Source of the DNA: Moniliophthora roreri
Lineage: Eukaryota; Basidiomycota; Agaricomycetes; Agaricales; Marasmiaceae
Reading direction: 5' to 3'
Assembly: GCA_001466705.2 (NCBI GenBank)
Contig: LATX02000068.1
Span: forward strand, 496,001 to 560,000
Length of the DNA: 64,000 nucleotides
In this document: positions 24,227 to 36,147 of the stretch, piece by piece
How the letters are laid out: each line of letters opens with the position of its first letter
Position numbering within the stretch: position 1 is the stretch's first letter
The notes under the pieces: model-generated
What the model was told of the DNA's origin: nothing
The model's input: the letters and a program-made list of their open reading frames with translations, nothing else
The model's database searches: none
Program-made: the position numbers and the translations under genes

Positions 24227-26425
24227 ATGTCCCAGCCTCAATCCCGCGACAGCCAATCTTCCTCCGTCGCCAAAGTTTCCCCAGGAGAGACAGTACGGGA
24301 GGAGTATGATGGTCCGGCGCCTGCAGAGTATAAACTCTACAAACGACGGTTCCCCGGTCTTATTGGGATAGTGAGTAGCGCGTCAATATCCTTTTTTTTC
24401 ACCCTCTAAAAGAATTCCTACGCTAGATTTTGCTGAACATTGTCGGAGGCATGTCATGGCCGTGGTTTGGACCGATAGCTAATGACAGTATGCATATTTA
24501 CCAACTTTCTCCTACATATTCTTTCATTCTCTGACAATCGCGCGTTATCTTTCTAGTGGTGAGAGAATTCGACATCTCCTTGGACAAAGTCAACTGGCTA
24601 GGCAACCTCATGTCGTGTGTCTACATCCCTGCCGCACTTCTCATTCCATACATGGTCCCTCGATACGGTATGAGAAGAGTCGTGCGCTAATTCTCTCCAT
24701 CCTCGCTACGGATCTCAGCGAACTGACACCTCGCCCCACAGTGTGACCTCGGGGCCGTTTGTCTCGTTTTGGCAGCCTGGATCCGGTATGCGGGAACTTC
24801 GAGGACACTGTCCGGTGAATCTGCGTATGCTCTGCTTATGATTGGTCAAGAAAGTTTTGCAAACTTTACGATTTATATTGCACCCTAATAGGACAAACAC
24901 AGGTTTTTGCTGCTATTGCACAACCTCTTTATCAAGTCCTTGCACCAATGTGAGGTCAAAATGCTTTTACCCAGCAATTCCTGTAATTGACGGGTTGTTG
25001 TCAAGCTATTCCGAAAAATGGTTTGATTTGAAGGGCAGGACTACTGCTACAATGATTTGCTCTGTTGGTAAGGTCTCGTTCATAAGACGTGCTCTATCCG
25101 TCCCGACTTTTTGCATTCTAGCCAATCCCGTCGGCGGTGCTATCGCGCAATTGCTCAGCCCTCTGGTCGGTGATACGAGGCAATCGGTGCGTTGTACCTC
25201 TGGGTGGTCGTGACATCCCTTTCACCTGTGGCCTACCTAGATTCTGGTGCTAGGTATAATCTGCACGGCAGTGACTCCCCTTGTGTTCATGGTACAGTCG
25301 GCTCCACCGACGCCCCCTAGTAAGTATGATTCGTTTTTATTATAGTCCCTCAAGTGTTACTAACAGTAGCCTAGCCTATTCCGCATCGCAGAGACCACCG
25401 TCACTCGGAGAATTTGTCAAAGTATTGGCGGGTCGATCCAGAGTACAACAAATATCGCTGCGCGAGCGTCTCGACTTTTTACTTCTCGTTTTCATATTCG
25501 GCATTTCGGTGGCAGCGTATGCGCATCTCCTCTCCATAGTGAACATAGTGAAGATACTAACAAACACACTATAGCACGCTGACTTTTTCTGTGCTAACGA
25601 GCCAGATATTTGTAAATCCGCCGGCTTATTTCTACGATCGCTAGCTAACAATCCTTTATAGGATCCATACGGATACTCCGCGGATACGAGTGGCCTCCTT
25701 GGTGTAAGCTGATATCGATTTTCGTGCTTTCCCGTTGCTGAACTACCTATTAAAGGCCACCTTGTTATTAGTCGGGCTAGTCGCGGCTTTCATTACTAGT
25801 CCACTCTTTGATAGAGTTTTCACCAAACACCTCGCAATTACTGCGAAAATTCTTATCCCATGCGTCGGAGGCGCTTGGCTGTCGCTCATATGGGCTGGTG
25901 TGTATAGGTGGCTGTACTCCTACATTCAAGATAATGATCAAACAGAAATAGTCAAACCCAATAATACCGGGGGACTCTTTGCCATAATGGCAATCATCGG
26001 TGGGATATCTGTCACGATGTTACCTATTGGCTTAGGTACGTTTGGCCAATATACCTGTCGCCATTTCCCTCATATAGATTATGAAGAACTTGGGTGTGAT
26101 CTCACTCGCAATGCTGAAGCAAGTTCCTCGATATTATGGCTTGCTGGCAACCTGTTCGGTGTCATTTTTGTTGTTGGTACGTCACGAAGTCCGCATAAAA
26201 AGGCTTCTTTATTGAATCTATCAACTTGTAGTGGAAGACGCATTGCGAGCCGGTCCCCACGCCAACCCGCCTCTCAATATGCACAGAAGTCTCATCTTCC
26301 ACGGTGTCATGGTCATGGTGGCTGCTGGACTCACCTTATTACTTAGAGGAAAGCAAGTCAGAAAAGAATTAGACCAACAAAAGATTCAGGAGGTTGCTGG
26401 ACGAGTAGAAATGCAACAAGCTTGA
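24227..26425 (+). CDS. major facilitator transporter, SLC49 (FLVCR/DIRC2)-like
   Basis: Start at 24227 (MSQPQSRDSQ), stop at 26425, with nine or so introns of about 50-60 nt. Spliced pieces read FPGLIGI, ILLNIVGGMSWPWFGPIAND, VNWLGNLMSCVYIPAALLIP, LVLAAWIRYAG, GQTQVFAAIAQPLYQVLAP, WFDLKGRTTATMI, SNPVGGAIAQLLSP-like VANPVGGAIAQLLSP, then six more membrane helices. The order and the APxYSExWF and NPVG blocks match the SLC49 branch. Relatives move haem, choline or other small organic solutes; the substrate here is unknown. It is convergent with TRM11 (73 bp apart) and divergent from the WBP4-like gene (262 bp between starts). Confidence 0.85.
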
Positions 26426-26498
26426 TATAAGGATTACGGGGATTCACTGCTACGCTTTTGATTGGTTATCTGTATTGCTACGTGTACAATGCTTTGTT

Positions 26499-28367
26499 CT
26501 AATTGCTAGTTTCATGCCCGGGCTTCTTGAAACCTTGGAAATACTTCTCTCTAAAGTCTCTGTGCGCAGGGATGTGCTCAACGGTCATTGGTGCATTTTC
26601 TGCCGCCGAGAAAGAAGGCGGCGGGTAGACATTATGGGTGATCTTCCGTATTGTGACTAGCTGCGAAGTGGCTGAGAACTGAGGTAAAGTAAGGTGGGGA
26701 CGATGACTCACTCGACGACCCCAGGACCCAAAGTCCTGTAGTGAATTAGCAATAACCTCCATACCCTCGCAAAGCATCGAATGAACATCGACTTCCTCAT
26801 ACTCATCATTCACGGTGGGCAAAAAGAAGACCAGCCGTCCGTTCGGTTTCAACAAGTATCGAGCTAGTAGAACAAGATCTTTCGCTAAATTTGACAGCTC
26901 GTACGGTTTCGTAGGGGGTATGTAGGGAGTATCGCCGCTAGAACCCCATCAGAGGACTCAGAAAGGACGGGAAGATGCCAAACTCACGGACGAGGATTTG
27001 CTCTATGCTCGAAATACAAGGTCAGACGTTCAGCGTCAAGCTCTTTCTTGCGTCCTAACCGTTTTGCTCCTGCACGAACACCGTCTGTGTTCCACTCAGT
27101 CATCTATACGACAAGGATACATTCGATGACTCACACGGTGGGTCTGTCACAATAGCATCGAAAAGCTCACCGCATCGCCAGGGATGATGCGTAACATCAA
27201 AGGTGCACAGATCCAGTATACGTTGTGCCACTCCGTACTGTGAGGCAGCTCGAAACACTCCAGGCACATCGCCTGTGTAGCGTACCTGAGAACATCAGGG
27301 GAATATGACCATGAAACACAGACATTCTACATCACCTTTTCCTCGCATCTGGCGACCGTCAATATCTGAGCCAAATACGTGTGCACCGAACTGAGCTGTT
27401 GGCTGCGGATCGTCAGTCCAATCCCACTATTATTTTGTCCAAGGTGCGCTCACGTAAGCCATACTTCCAGTGCCCATGAAAGGATCGTATATTAGTTTTC
27501 CTGAAGAAGCCTGAAAACGTTGAGCAATGGATAGTAAACTAAGCCACTAAACGCACCAGGGTCTGATTGGCCATCAGCAGTGATATTTCAGATTCCATGC
27601 TCGTATTGCCAAAGTACGAGCGTTTCTTGACATCAAACGTGGAGATTAAGGCCCTCGCAGTTCCTTCAGCAATCTAGATGTCGATGACTTTCAACGCTAT
27701 GAAGATAAGGTACTGGCATCGATGATACATGAACATACCAATCTTCCAAAGTAAACTTGAATAAAACTTCCGTCTCCTTCGTGCTTACTCCTCGTTTGGC
27801 CTCTCCGATCATCGTCTATATGTATATGGATGAAATTGAGACACTAATCGACTTCCAAATCGCGACGCACACTCTTCAAAGCATCCCAATACAATTTCCG
27901 GCGTTTTCATATCAATCTTGCCCATGAAATTCATGTAAGAGAAGCTTTCAACGACCTCTTTTCGCCGTTTTTGGGGTATTTTGTGATTATACGCAGACAC
28001 AGAAAACTTGAATGAAGTATCCGGAATGTATTTTGCCCAGAGGTCGCGATGTAAGCGATTGCTTGCATGAAGCTCATCATAGGTCGAACCCTGACCATAA
28101 AATTCGTATATCGACCTGAAGGCAGAGAACGTTTCAGGGTAGCAAGTTTGAAAGAGTAAACATGACACACTTTATCAATATACATCGCTGGGCAAGTAGC
28201 AAAGCGTGTTCATCATTGTCCAGACCTAATACCATGAATGGTCTGGTAGAATCTTGATCTTCCGGGATAGATATTCTAAATCCGTATAGTTCTGATACAG
28301 ATGCGAGTTCTGGCACACGAAACTCATCGTGAGCCTGTGCAAAATGAAAAAGGAATTTCTTGGCCAT
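26499..28367 (-). CDS. TRM11: tRNA guanosine-2'-N-methyltransferase subunit Trm11
   Basis: Start at 28367 (MAKKFLFHFAQAHDEFRVPE) and stop at 26499; about ten short introns. The N terminus matches the Trm11 opening (L-x-F-x-x-A-x-x-H-x-x-F-R-x-P-E). The methyltransferase part shows YDPFMGTGSMAY (SAM-binding motif I region) and the catalytic TDPP|YGVRAG motif, split by an intron near 27140. The terminal exons read LKPNGRLVFFLPTV. Trm11 with Trm112 makes m2G10 in tRNA. All landmarks are present, so the gene is probably functional; some internal splice sites were not resolved one by one. Confidence 0.9.
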
Positions 28368-28444
28368 CGAGTGGTGGTGGTCGCAGTGAAAGGTTGAGCG
28401 TCAAATGTCAGCACTCTTGTCTCTAACTATCATGTTCTTCGACA
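28368..28444. promoter_or_regulatory. 77-bp divergent promoter, TRM11 and SWS1
   Basis: The two start codons are only 77 bp apart and face away. On the SWS1 side there are upstream ATGs at 28405 and 28432, in one frame, ending at 28455. That small frame overlaps the SWS1 start at 28445 out of frame and could dampen its translation if the transcript begins that far upstream. Confidence 0.5.
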
Positions 28445-29034
28445 ATGCTTCCTAACGAGCTTATACACTTGGCAGATACTGTGGTAGACGGCTTGGAATC
28501 TACTCAAGGTATCTCCCACTTTGTTTCCTGCAAACATGAAGATCGACTAACTTTTCGAAGCATTGTCCGAAGACTCCATCCGTCGCCTTCATGCCACATT
28601 TCCTGACACACTTATACTTGCAGCTTTGGACATCATTGACCGCCAAAATGGTTATTGGAATCCTGTTGAAGCCACAGACTATTCTCTGTCCTAATTTACA
28701 TTTATCTAGTGGTCAAGAACGTCTCTCCGTGGGGTCACACGAATTACGAAGTCTCTGGCTCAACGGCGACGTACACAGTTCACGTCAATTTATCGGTCAC
28801 CCCCTTGTCCAGCTATTGCAATTGTCCTACGTTCGTTTATGCAGTTCTGAAATCGGGTTCTCACGCGATGGTGCGTCTTCGATCCGTACATGGATTCTGT
28901 ATTGACCGCTCCAGTAGTGCAAGCACGTATTGGCTACTCGATTAGCCATTAAGCTAAATCTGTGCGTTGAGGGATCACACAGTGTTGATGCTCTGGCTTC
29001 TCATGCTGTTCTTCGACATGGCGGTAGCAGATGA
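28445..29034 (+). CDS. SWS1: SWIM zinc-finger recombination factor (Sws1/ZSWIM7)
   Basis: Four exons, 28445-28508, 28561-28650, 28710-28870 and 28918-29034, give 143 residues, close to the length of human ZSWIM7. The SWIM motif is complete: SSYCNCPTF...HAM|CKHV, that is C-x-C-x(n)-C-x-H, assembled across the last intron. The N terminus (LPNELIHLADTVVDGL, LILAALDIID) fits the family. Sws1 pairs with a Rad51 paralogue (Shu complex) and promotes Rad51 filaments in homologous recombination. No single reading frame covers it, because each exon is short. Confidence 0.88.
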
Positions 29035-29233
29035 AGGAAGTAGAGAGTTTAAATTAAGAATATACCTAAATTACTGTAACTTGCCATACGGATAACACTG
29101 TTAAGAGACAACTTAGGTAGTATACATCAATCAAGCTCCTAGCGAAGCAGTTCAGTGTACAGTGAAATGGAGTACAAGTAACGAGGTAGTATCAAGAAGA
29201 TGAATGTATGCATCGCAAGAAGGGAAACAGAAT

Positions 29234-31528
29234 TCAGAGCACCGCCTCTTCTCCCTTACATCTCCACTCTAGAGTTGCAGCGTATTCTTGAAGGTTCTTC
29301 ACCAATGATTTCAGCCGGCTGTGACTGGCCGTTATCGAAGGGTCCCCCGATTCTATCTTGACGTCCCAGTCATTGGTGCCCGAAATCCATATAGCCAGTC
29401 TGCGAATCTCTTCTGGCTCCCAAAACACCCACCACCTGGGCTCGGTGCCACTCGAGTCGACTTCCGAAGGCTTTTTGCCCCACACGGCCAGGAACCACGA
29501 CCATTCCTGGAAAGACGTCCGCTCCTCAAGTGATTTGGCTCGCCGAATCGGTTTCCTTCCTTTGGACTTCTTCGATGCACCAACAAGCTGATTCATCGCA
29601 AACTCTCTGTCACGTACACCAGGCGACAACGCGTAATATACGCGACCGCCATGGTCAGTTCCAAGAGGCCCAAAGCGCGGCATAAACGCAGACATGACAA
29701 CCTTGAGAGGATTCTCCAGGCCCTGGAGACTCTCCTTCTGAGATTGTCGGGCTTCCTTAAGTTTGACAACGGATACCTAAAGCAAGAGCGTGAGCGACGA
29801 TGAGCGAAACAGCTTTACGAAAAAGCGTACCTCAGGATCCGCATTCGCCTCAATATCCTTCTTGGTCCGTTCCCATTTCTCATTCTCCTTCTTCATGCTT
29901 TCACGTACGTCCTTCGTAATCTCTTTGCCGCGCGTCACGCCTTCATCCAACTCTTCACGGATGGTATGAGATTCGATAACGATCTCTATAAGGCCATTGA
30001 TAACAGGTATCAGTTGCATGGAACTGATAATTGATATGTCCGCGGATGTAATTGCAGCAGAAGCTCGACTGCTTCTGGTGCTGTAACTCGCCGTCACTCC
30101 ATCTGGGGGAGGAAGGGGATCGGGAAAAGTAATGATGATTCTGTCCTCGGAGGATTCAGAGGATTCTGAATGAGTGGATTGCGTATCGTCCGGGAAATCC
30201 AACGCCTCTCGCAATGCGGCAAGTGCTACCCAAATCTTGTTGAGGTTGACGCCAGCAGATCGAATTTGCTTGATAGCGGTTTTGATGACCTATATGCATC
30301 GTATCAGTTTCGCAAGTTTAGCTATAGATATATCATACGAACTGTGGCCGCACTGCTATCCTCCTCGTCCGCCAGTGTCCCGAGTAAGCCTACAATGATT
30401 GCCTTCACACAAGCTTCAGTGACCCAGGTGCATGGCATGTCATCTTCGCCAGCTATTCGGCCAATGCGCTCCAAATCCTCAATATGGCTTCTGGCGATAC
30501 TCCTTCCAACGGTGTTTTCAAATCGCAAGACAAACTCCCGAATTTGTATTCGGGCTTCGGCTTCATCCAGAGACAGATTAATGGGCAACTTGGTCCACTT
30601 GACAGACGGAAGTCGTTTCGCCGATGGCTTCTTCACATTTGGCTTCGTGGACGCCGAGCCATCCTTTGCGTGTACCAACTTCGAAGTCGAGGCTGCCTGT
30701 CCACCTTCGCTGGCTTTCTGCTTCCGGTCTTGCCCCATGAGACCAGCAGACTTGTTTTGCCCTGGTTGGCTTAAAAACACGGCGCCCCCGTTAGCCCGTG
30801 GAACGGAGGCAGCGACATGAAGTCAACTCACCGAAGAGGCTCCAATCCCTTTGCTTTTCTGCATCTCGTGCAATCGCACATGTCACGACATCTTGGACAT
30901 CTGAAGCGACATTAGACAAATGGAAGAGTAAAAAGAATACCTGGCTCGCCTGTAGCTATATGGGGCCTCATCACGCACGCCATCTCTCGGAGTGGGTGCC
31001 GCCAGCTTGTTGGCATCGATATCTTCGTTGTACCGGTTCCTCAGACAATTACGACAGTACTTTGCGCGACAGCGTGGACCCTTGCCTTTCGGATTGTCTT
31101 GAGAGGCGGTACAAAATAAAATATCTATTCAGGAAAGCAGAATTAGTGAGTATAAGTCATTTAGCCTAGAGCCTAATACCTGGTACATCTCTCTTCTTGT
31201 TGCATTGATGGCAATAGTACGCAGTCGGTTCTGGCTTCGACGATGTGGATTGCTCATTCACCATACTGTTCGACGAATTTTCTTTGTGCGTTCCAAAGCC
31301 ATCAGTCTTCTGTTTCTTATGAACTGGCTGAGCTGCATTCGATAACTTTCGTTTCTGCGGCGGCGCGTTCAATGGCATATTACTTCGAGTGGGTGAAAGG
31401 GGCATATTTGCTGGTACGGAATTGGTGCGCGACGAGGAATTGGTATGAAGAGGTGAGGGAGGTATTTCGACGTATACTTGTCTAAGTCGACGAAGGGCTG
31501 AGTGGGTGTCAGGCGTTGCGGTCGACAT
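29234..31528 (-). CDS. 4CXXC-R1 zinc-finger protein, putative chromatin factor
   Basis: Start at 31528 (MSTATPDTHSALRRLRQVYV), stop at 29234. After a basic disordered leader comes a zf-4CXXC-R1 finger: CHQCNKKRDVPG, then CRAKYCRNCLRNRY and CPRCRDVCDCARCRKAKG-like cysteine pairs in the next exons. This finger occurs in CDCA7 and the MAO-A repressor R1. Behind it lies a DDT/WHIM-like block (EAEARIQIREFVLRFENTVG), then an acidic region and a C-terminal domain with two Trp-rich parts (FQEWSWFLAVWGKKP, RWWVFWEPEEIRRLAIWI). Such proteins bind DNA or chromatin; the partner is unknown. It diverges from TIM17, 168 bp away. Confidence 0.82.
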
Positions 31529-31696
31529 GGTGGTGGTTCAATTCAACAATGACACAACAATCCGACTCGGACGCGTCTCTCAGCGCTGTCACAAGACGCC
31601 AACTCCCACGTGTAGCCTGGGAAAGAAAAACTTTTGTTCTTCTTCTCTCGTCCACCCGGTGTACATAGTCCTTGCAGTTCCCGTCTTCCAACCAAA

Positions 31697-32404
31697 ATGG
31701 CACACGCTGACCACACAAGAGATCCCTGGCAAGTCCTTCAACACGCTTTTCTAGAATCCTCTCAACTCAAGTTCAATCACCCAGCCCATGGGTCATCCTT
31801 AACGACTTTGGAGGAGCATTCGCAATGGGTGCTGTCGGAGGTGGCATATGGTACAGCATAAAGGGTGCCAGAAACTCTCCCCGGGTGTGTGCTACTAGTG
31901 CCTCTTGCTCTGATTTATCCCAACTCATTTGGTTTACTAGGGCGAACGATTCGTCGGGGCAATATCATCCATGAAGGCACGAGCACCCGTAACTGGCGGA
32001 AACTTTGGCGTGTGGGGTGGGATGTTTTCGACCTTCGACTGTGCTGTCAAGGGCATTAGACAAAAAGAAGATGCGTGGAATGCCATCATATCTGGATTCA
32101 TGACTGGAGGGTGTTTGGCTGCACGGAGTACGTGATGAGTTTATTTCAGCTTGGTCCGTCTGACATGCGTCACAGGTGGTCCAAAATCTGCGTTCGGTTC
32201 GGCAGTAGCTTGTGGTATTCTGTTGGGAGTGTTCGAGGGTGTCGGTGTGCTATTATCTAGAGTGTTCAGTGAGGGACAACGACCGCAGATGGTGCCACGT
32301 ACGTTGGCTTTTCTTTTCTTCTCGTGACCTCCAACTCAAAGTCATTACCAGTCCCTTCGTCGATGGCACCGGCACAATCACCACCTATTCCCGGACTCCA
32401 GTAG
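31697..32404 (+). CDS. TIM17: mitochondrial inner-membrane translocase subunit Tim17
   Basis: Start at 31697 ([10 protein letters not shown]). Exon 1 is 32 nt (31697-31728); exon 2 begins at 31785. The joined product reads [56 protein letters not shown] and GCLAARS, the four-helix Tim17 fold with its conserved first Cys and GG pairs. Three further introns lead to a Pro-rich tail (QSPPIPGLQ). Tim17 forms the presequence channel of the TIM23 complex. The first intron has a GC donor (separate entry); with any GT donor nearby the CPW motif is lost. Confidence 0.93.
31729..31784 (+). other. TIM17: GC-AG intron in TIM17
   Basis: The donor reads TG|GCAAGT and the acceptor ACCCAG. Splicing joins CCC TG to C CCA, giving Pro-Cys-Pro-Trp, invariant in Tim17. 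GCAAGT is the standard strong form of a GC donor. Length 56 nt. Confidence 0.85.
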
Positions 32405-32576
32405 ATGTATTGTTACGCTCGTATAAAACCCACCACTTGATCGGATTTTGGTTTATGTATATGACTAGTGTGTGTGATCACGATCTACTCAACCCTATTA
32501 CACTGGTAGTGACGTCAGGTATGTCTCATCCCGGCTCTCGAGTTGTATAAAAAGTCGCAATGTTCGTTGAACCATC

Positions 32577-33399
32577 ATGTCTTGCACTGCCCATCTCGAC
32601 CCTTACGTTTCCAAGTCTGAAAACAAAGATGCTACTCCTCAGCAGAAAATTCACGGTGGGTATATTCATTGGAGCCTGTGCGCCTCTTGCCCAATCTCTC
32701 TGTTTCAGATCTTCAACAAATCATAAAATCTACTCATTCAGGGATGCTGGTAACCCGCTGCTCGGACGGTTCTCTTCATTCCAGAGCAATGGCACCGGTT
32801 ACTCGTACGCCTTTTGCATATTTCTCAGTGGTATCAGACCGCTAATTTGTGCCCGCCTCTACAGCCGACAGCGAGACTCAACTCAACCTCCTCTTCTTCG
32901 CAAATAATGCTTCCCACAAGTTTGAAGAAATTCAACACGATAGTCACGTCAACGTTAGCTTCTACAACAGTGACAATACCAGCTGGGCTTCGTATGCTGG
33001 AATCGCTACGATTAAGCAAGATCGAGACCTGATCAAGAAGTATTGGTCGATTTCGTGAGTGACTATCCCCTGTTGTACTGCGAAACCTCACGTAATGGCA
33101 GTTTATCTGCTTGGTTTGGCGACCTGAAAGATGGCGTTCACAAGGGTGACGAGAATGACCCTCGCGTGTCCCTAATCCAAGTGGAACCATACGAAATCAG
33201 ATATTTCATCGCCACTAAAGGTGCAATCGGGCGAGCGATCGAGACTGGTGTCAGCGCCTTGACGAGAGGCATCAGCTCTCCTGGAGAGTTGCGGACGTTG
33301 ACGAAAGAAGAGGTGTGTATTGTCCCCTCTCCCGCAGTACACGATTCATCTAAAATGTTATCGTAGATTCAGCTCGCGCAGGGTCTGCATCAGAAGTGA
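32577..33399 (+). CDS. bli-3: pyridoxamine-phosphate-oxidase-like flavin protein (BLI-3 / stress protein 26 type)
   Basis: Start at 32577 (MSCTAHLDPYVSKSENKDAT), stop at 33397-33399; introns interrupt at about 32656, 32801, 33056 and 33315. The product has the split-barrel flavin-binding pattern: STHSGMLVTRCSDGSLHSRA, LNLLFFANNASHKFEEI, HVNVSFYNSDNTSWASYAGI, KYWSISLSAWFGDLKDG and a conserved VEPYEIRYFIA strand. The family binds FMN or F420; in Neurospora the relative is light-induced. No enzymatic activity can be assigned. It follows TIM17 on the same strand with 170 bp between them. Confidence 0.83.
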
Positions 33400-34694
33400 T
33401 AGCAGATGAGGTACTCATAAGAGCAAATTTCTGTACCAGTATCGCTGTATAATACAATGCTTCTTTTCATTTCGTACGTAAGTCTGATACGTTGTAGTAC
33501 TTGTGTGTGGGGCGGAGGCGCCAACCACCTGAAGTATCATCATGATCTCAAGACTATATTTGGTTGAAAAGAATGGACAGGGTGGAAAGGGCGAACGTCT
33601 ACTGGGGTCGGGGTCGATTAGTCTTCCTCGGGATTCCGAAAGGTGGTGTTGTCAGCGTCTGTTCGCGCCCTAACCACCTATCATGTAACCGCAAGTATAA
33701 ATCCTCAACTGCACGCCTAACCCCAACCTCGAGCCCCTAACCTATCTTCAGAGAGTAGCGTTACGCGCTAAAGCCCGCTTCGCGGTAGTCTGGTCCCCGG
33801 TGCTGGGGAATCGTCGTGTTACGATCCGACGCTTGCTCTGCCGACGTTGAGTCATGCGTCAGGCATTTGTTGATTTTTCTCGTCCACCGTACGGCGTATG
33901 GTAGATTCTTCGGAAGGGAAAATCACTTCCCTGATTGGATTCATGGCTCTTGTTCAGGAGCTAGAGAAGCTTCCAGATATCCGCACATCAAAGCAAGATA
34001 TTACACATTCCTAGCCGGTCATTGTGTATGGAGCAGTCGCAGAGTAGCTTGGTTGGTCAGAAGTTAGGATCACACCCTCATCTGAGTATTTCATTGGTAT
34101 ATGGATTCTGGATGCACAGATACAATCAGAAAGGCGGTTTGTGTTGAGGTACAGAGGAAAAGCACGTTGATAAGATCAATCATCATACCGTAATCGATAA
34201 GAAAAGAGCGTTTCTGGGCGGAGTTCGAAATTAACTGAGCACAACGGTTCCCCNGGCACCAGGCTTTACTCGTATGTACAAAACGACTTATCCTCTATGC
34301 GAGTACAGTAAAGGCGGCTTGCCAGGCTAGCTTTGCGGGCTGGAAAATGGGCAGGTCACGCGATCTCGGAATTTTCCGAGGTGAACTAATCGACTGGGTG
34401 GACGGGTCACTGCAAAGGTTCCAGACTTCTGGCGTTCTCGCTCCTACCAGATTTCTAAATTCCCTCACTTTCCTTCTACCACTATCATGCCCCGGATCTA
34501 AATAGCAGCGTCTCGAGTAAGTTCATGTCACATAGTCACCTTCCTGTCAAGATGTCTAATCTAAGTATGTTCGTCAGGTCTCGATGGTCACGGTACAGTA
34601 CCCGACGAACGCTGCCTTGTATCTATGGTGTTCTAACTTCTGTCCATAGACTTTCTCAAAGATAAATATTTCTCCCGAGGATCAGCCACGCACT
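33400..34694. other. intergenic, one unresolved base
   Basis: About 1.3 kb without a supported gene. One base at 34254 is N. Short open frames such as 33816-34067 (+) show no domain. A pyrimidine-rich patch near 34440-34490 may belong to the promoter of the F-box gene. Confidence 0.5.
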
Positions 34695-36065
34695 ATGCCT
34701 ACCATCGTCCCATGCGAAATTCTATCTTCCATCTTTTTACTCGGGCAAACAGCTCAGATCGCCGAACAGCAAATGTTGAGCGATGATGAGAGTTGCTACT
34801 CCTTACCAGGCACCCGAGAAGAAACTGAAATCCCCCTTGAAATCGTAGTGTCGCATGTCAATAGATACTGGCGTGCGGTTGCGTTAGGGACGCGTCAGCT
34901 CTGGTCGCATGTTTTCATCCAAGCGGGCGGTTCTCTCCCTGCCGTAGAAGAATATCTCGAACGTTCCGGTGGATGCTTCCTTGACGTGAGTATCACCTCG
35001 AATGGCCCATCTGACGGGGCCTCGGAAGATGTTACCCTCAAAATGCTGGATAGCGCCCTGAACCACATACATCGATGGCGTCGTTGTTCGGTCGACTCAT
35101 TCCAGGAAGACATCGACAGTCCCCTAATATCTCGTCTTGCGTCTACCAGAGCCCCCGCCCTCGAATACCTTTCCATCGGCGTGGAATTCTCCGATCGCTT
35201 GCGCCCGGGTGCCAATACGCCCGAAAGCGTTTCCTCGACGCCACAGATATTCACAGGAGGATGCCCAAAGTTGGCATTCCTCCATTTACGCGGGCTCGCC
35301 ATCTACTTTTTTCGACCTCCTATACGCAACGTCACCACACTGCGCATTAACCACACTAAAGCCATGCCAGTTCAGTTCCTCCAATTTCGGGCAATCTTAC
35401 TGGCATGCTGCTCCCTCCTTAATCTCTGTGTGGTCGGGGACATCATTGGGACACAACCCTTGCCTCAGGCGAATAGCGTCAGTGTCCCGAGTCTTCGGTC
35501 CCTCAGCATTTCCAGTCTGCGAGGTACCAACTATAGTGGCATCCTACTAGCCATCTATGCCCCTCTTCTCGAACAATTGGTTTTGAAAGGTGCCCAGGAG
35601 CATGATCTTGACCAATTTTTTTCCTCCCCGCACTCATCTAAATTCACGCTTCTGCGTTCTTTGGCATTTTGTGATTCCGATTTCACGACACTAAAGTACC
35701 GCAATCTCTTTGCTTCTTTCCCTTCGGTGTCGGAATTCACTTTTATCAGTGCCAGCATTTCCTTAAGCCCACCCAATTTCCTCAAAGTTATTTCCCAATC
35801 TCCAATCGACTTGCAAGTGCCCTGGCCATGCCTTCGAACGTTGAGCATTGCCATTGATTTTGATGAACAGGAAGAGGAACTACTAAGGGAGGCTGTTGAG
35901 AGAAGGATGTTGATTGGCTGCGGCCTGACCAGGTTGCGGTTGGGTACCGGTGAGGAAGCGCTGTCGTATTTCAGTTGCTTCCAATGGCTGCAGCAGCACG
36001 TTGCGATTGAAGTATTGCAGAGTGACAGTATGATATGTTCATGCGATAGCCTATGTAGAGTGTGA
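34695..36065 (+). CDS. F-box-like protein with leucine-rich C terminus
   Basis: A single uninterrupted frame of 456 residues. The N terminus (MPTIVPCEILSSIFLLGQTA) is the start of a fungal F-box: Pro-x-E-I-L-x-x-I-F. It continues with VVSHVNRYWRAVALGTRQLW, the V-C/N-R-W-x-x-x-A motif. The rest has irregular leucine-rich repeats (LAFLHLRGLAIYFF, LRSLSISSLRGTN, LLEQLVLKGA), as in large basidiomycete F-box families. These adapt substrates to SCF ubiquitin ligases. The lack of introns is unusual for this window; an upstream exon cannot be excluded, since the frame stays open before the start (LSKINISPEDQPRT). The substrate is unknown. Confidence 0.8.
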   Translation: MPTIVPCEILSSIFLLGQTAQIAEQQMLSDDESCYSLPGTREETEIPLEIVVSHVNRYWRAVALGTRQLWSHVFIQAGGSLPAVEEYLERSGGCFLDVSITSNGPSDGASEDVTLKMLDSALNHIHRWRRCSVDSFQEDIDSPLISRLASTRAPALEYLSIGVEFSDRLRPGANTPESVSSTPQIFTGGCPKLAFLHLRGLAIYFFRPPIRNVTTLRINHTKAMPVQFLQFRAILLACCSLLNLCVVGDIIGTQPLPQANSVSVPSLRSLSISSLRGTNYSGILLAIYAPLLEQLVLKGAQEHDLDQFFSSPHSSKFTLLRSLAFCDSDFTTLKYRNLFASFPSVSEFTFISASISLSPPNFLKVISQSPIDLQVPWPCLRTLSIAIDFDEQEEELLREAVERRMLIGCGLTRLRLGTGEEALSYFSCFQWLQQHVAIEVLQSDSMICSCDSLCRV

Positions 36066-36147
36066 GTGGTATAATGTACAAATTAATGGCACGATATAGC
36101 CTCATCAATCGTCAAAGAGCGGATGAAAAGTCTGAAGAACACGGGAT

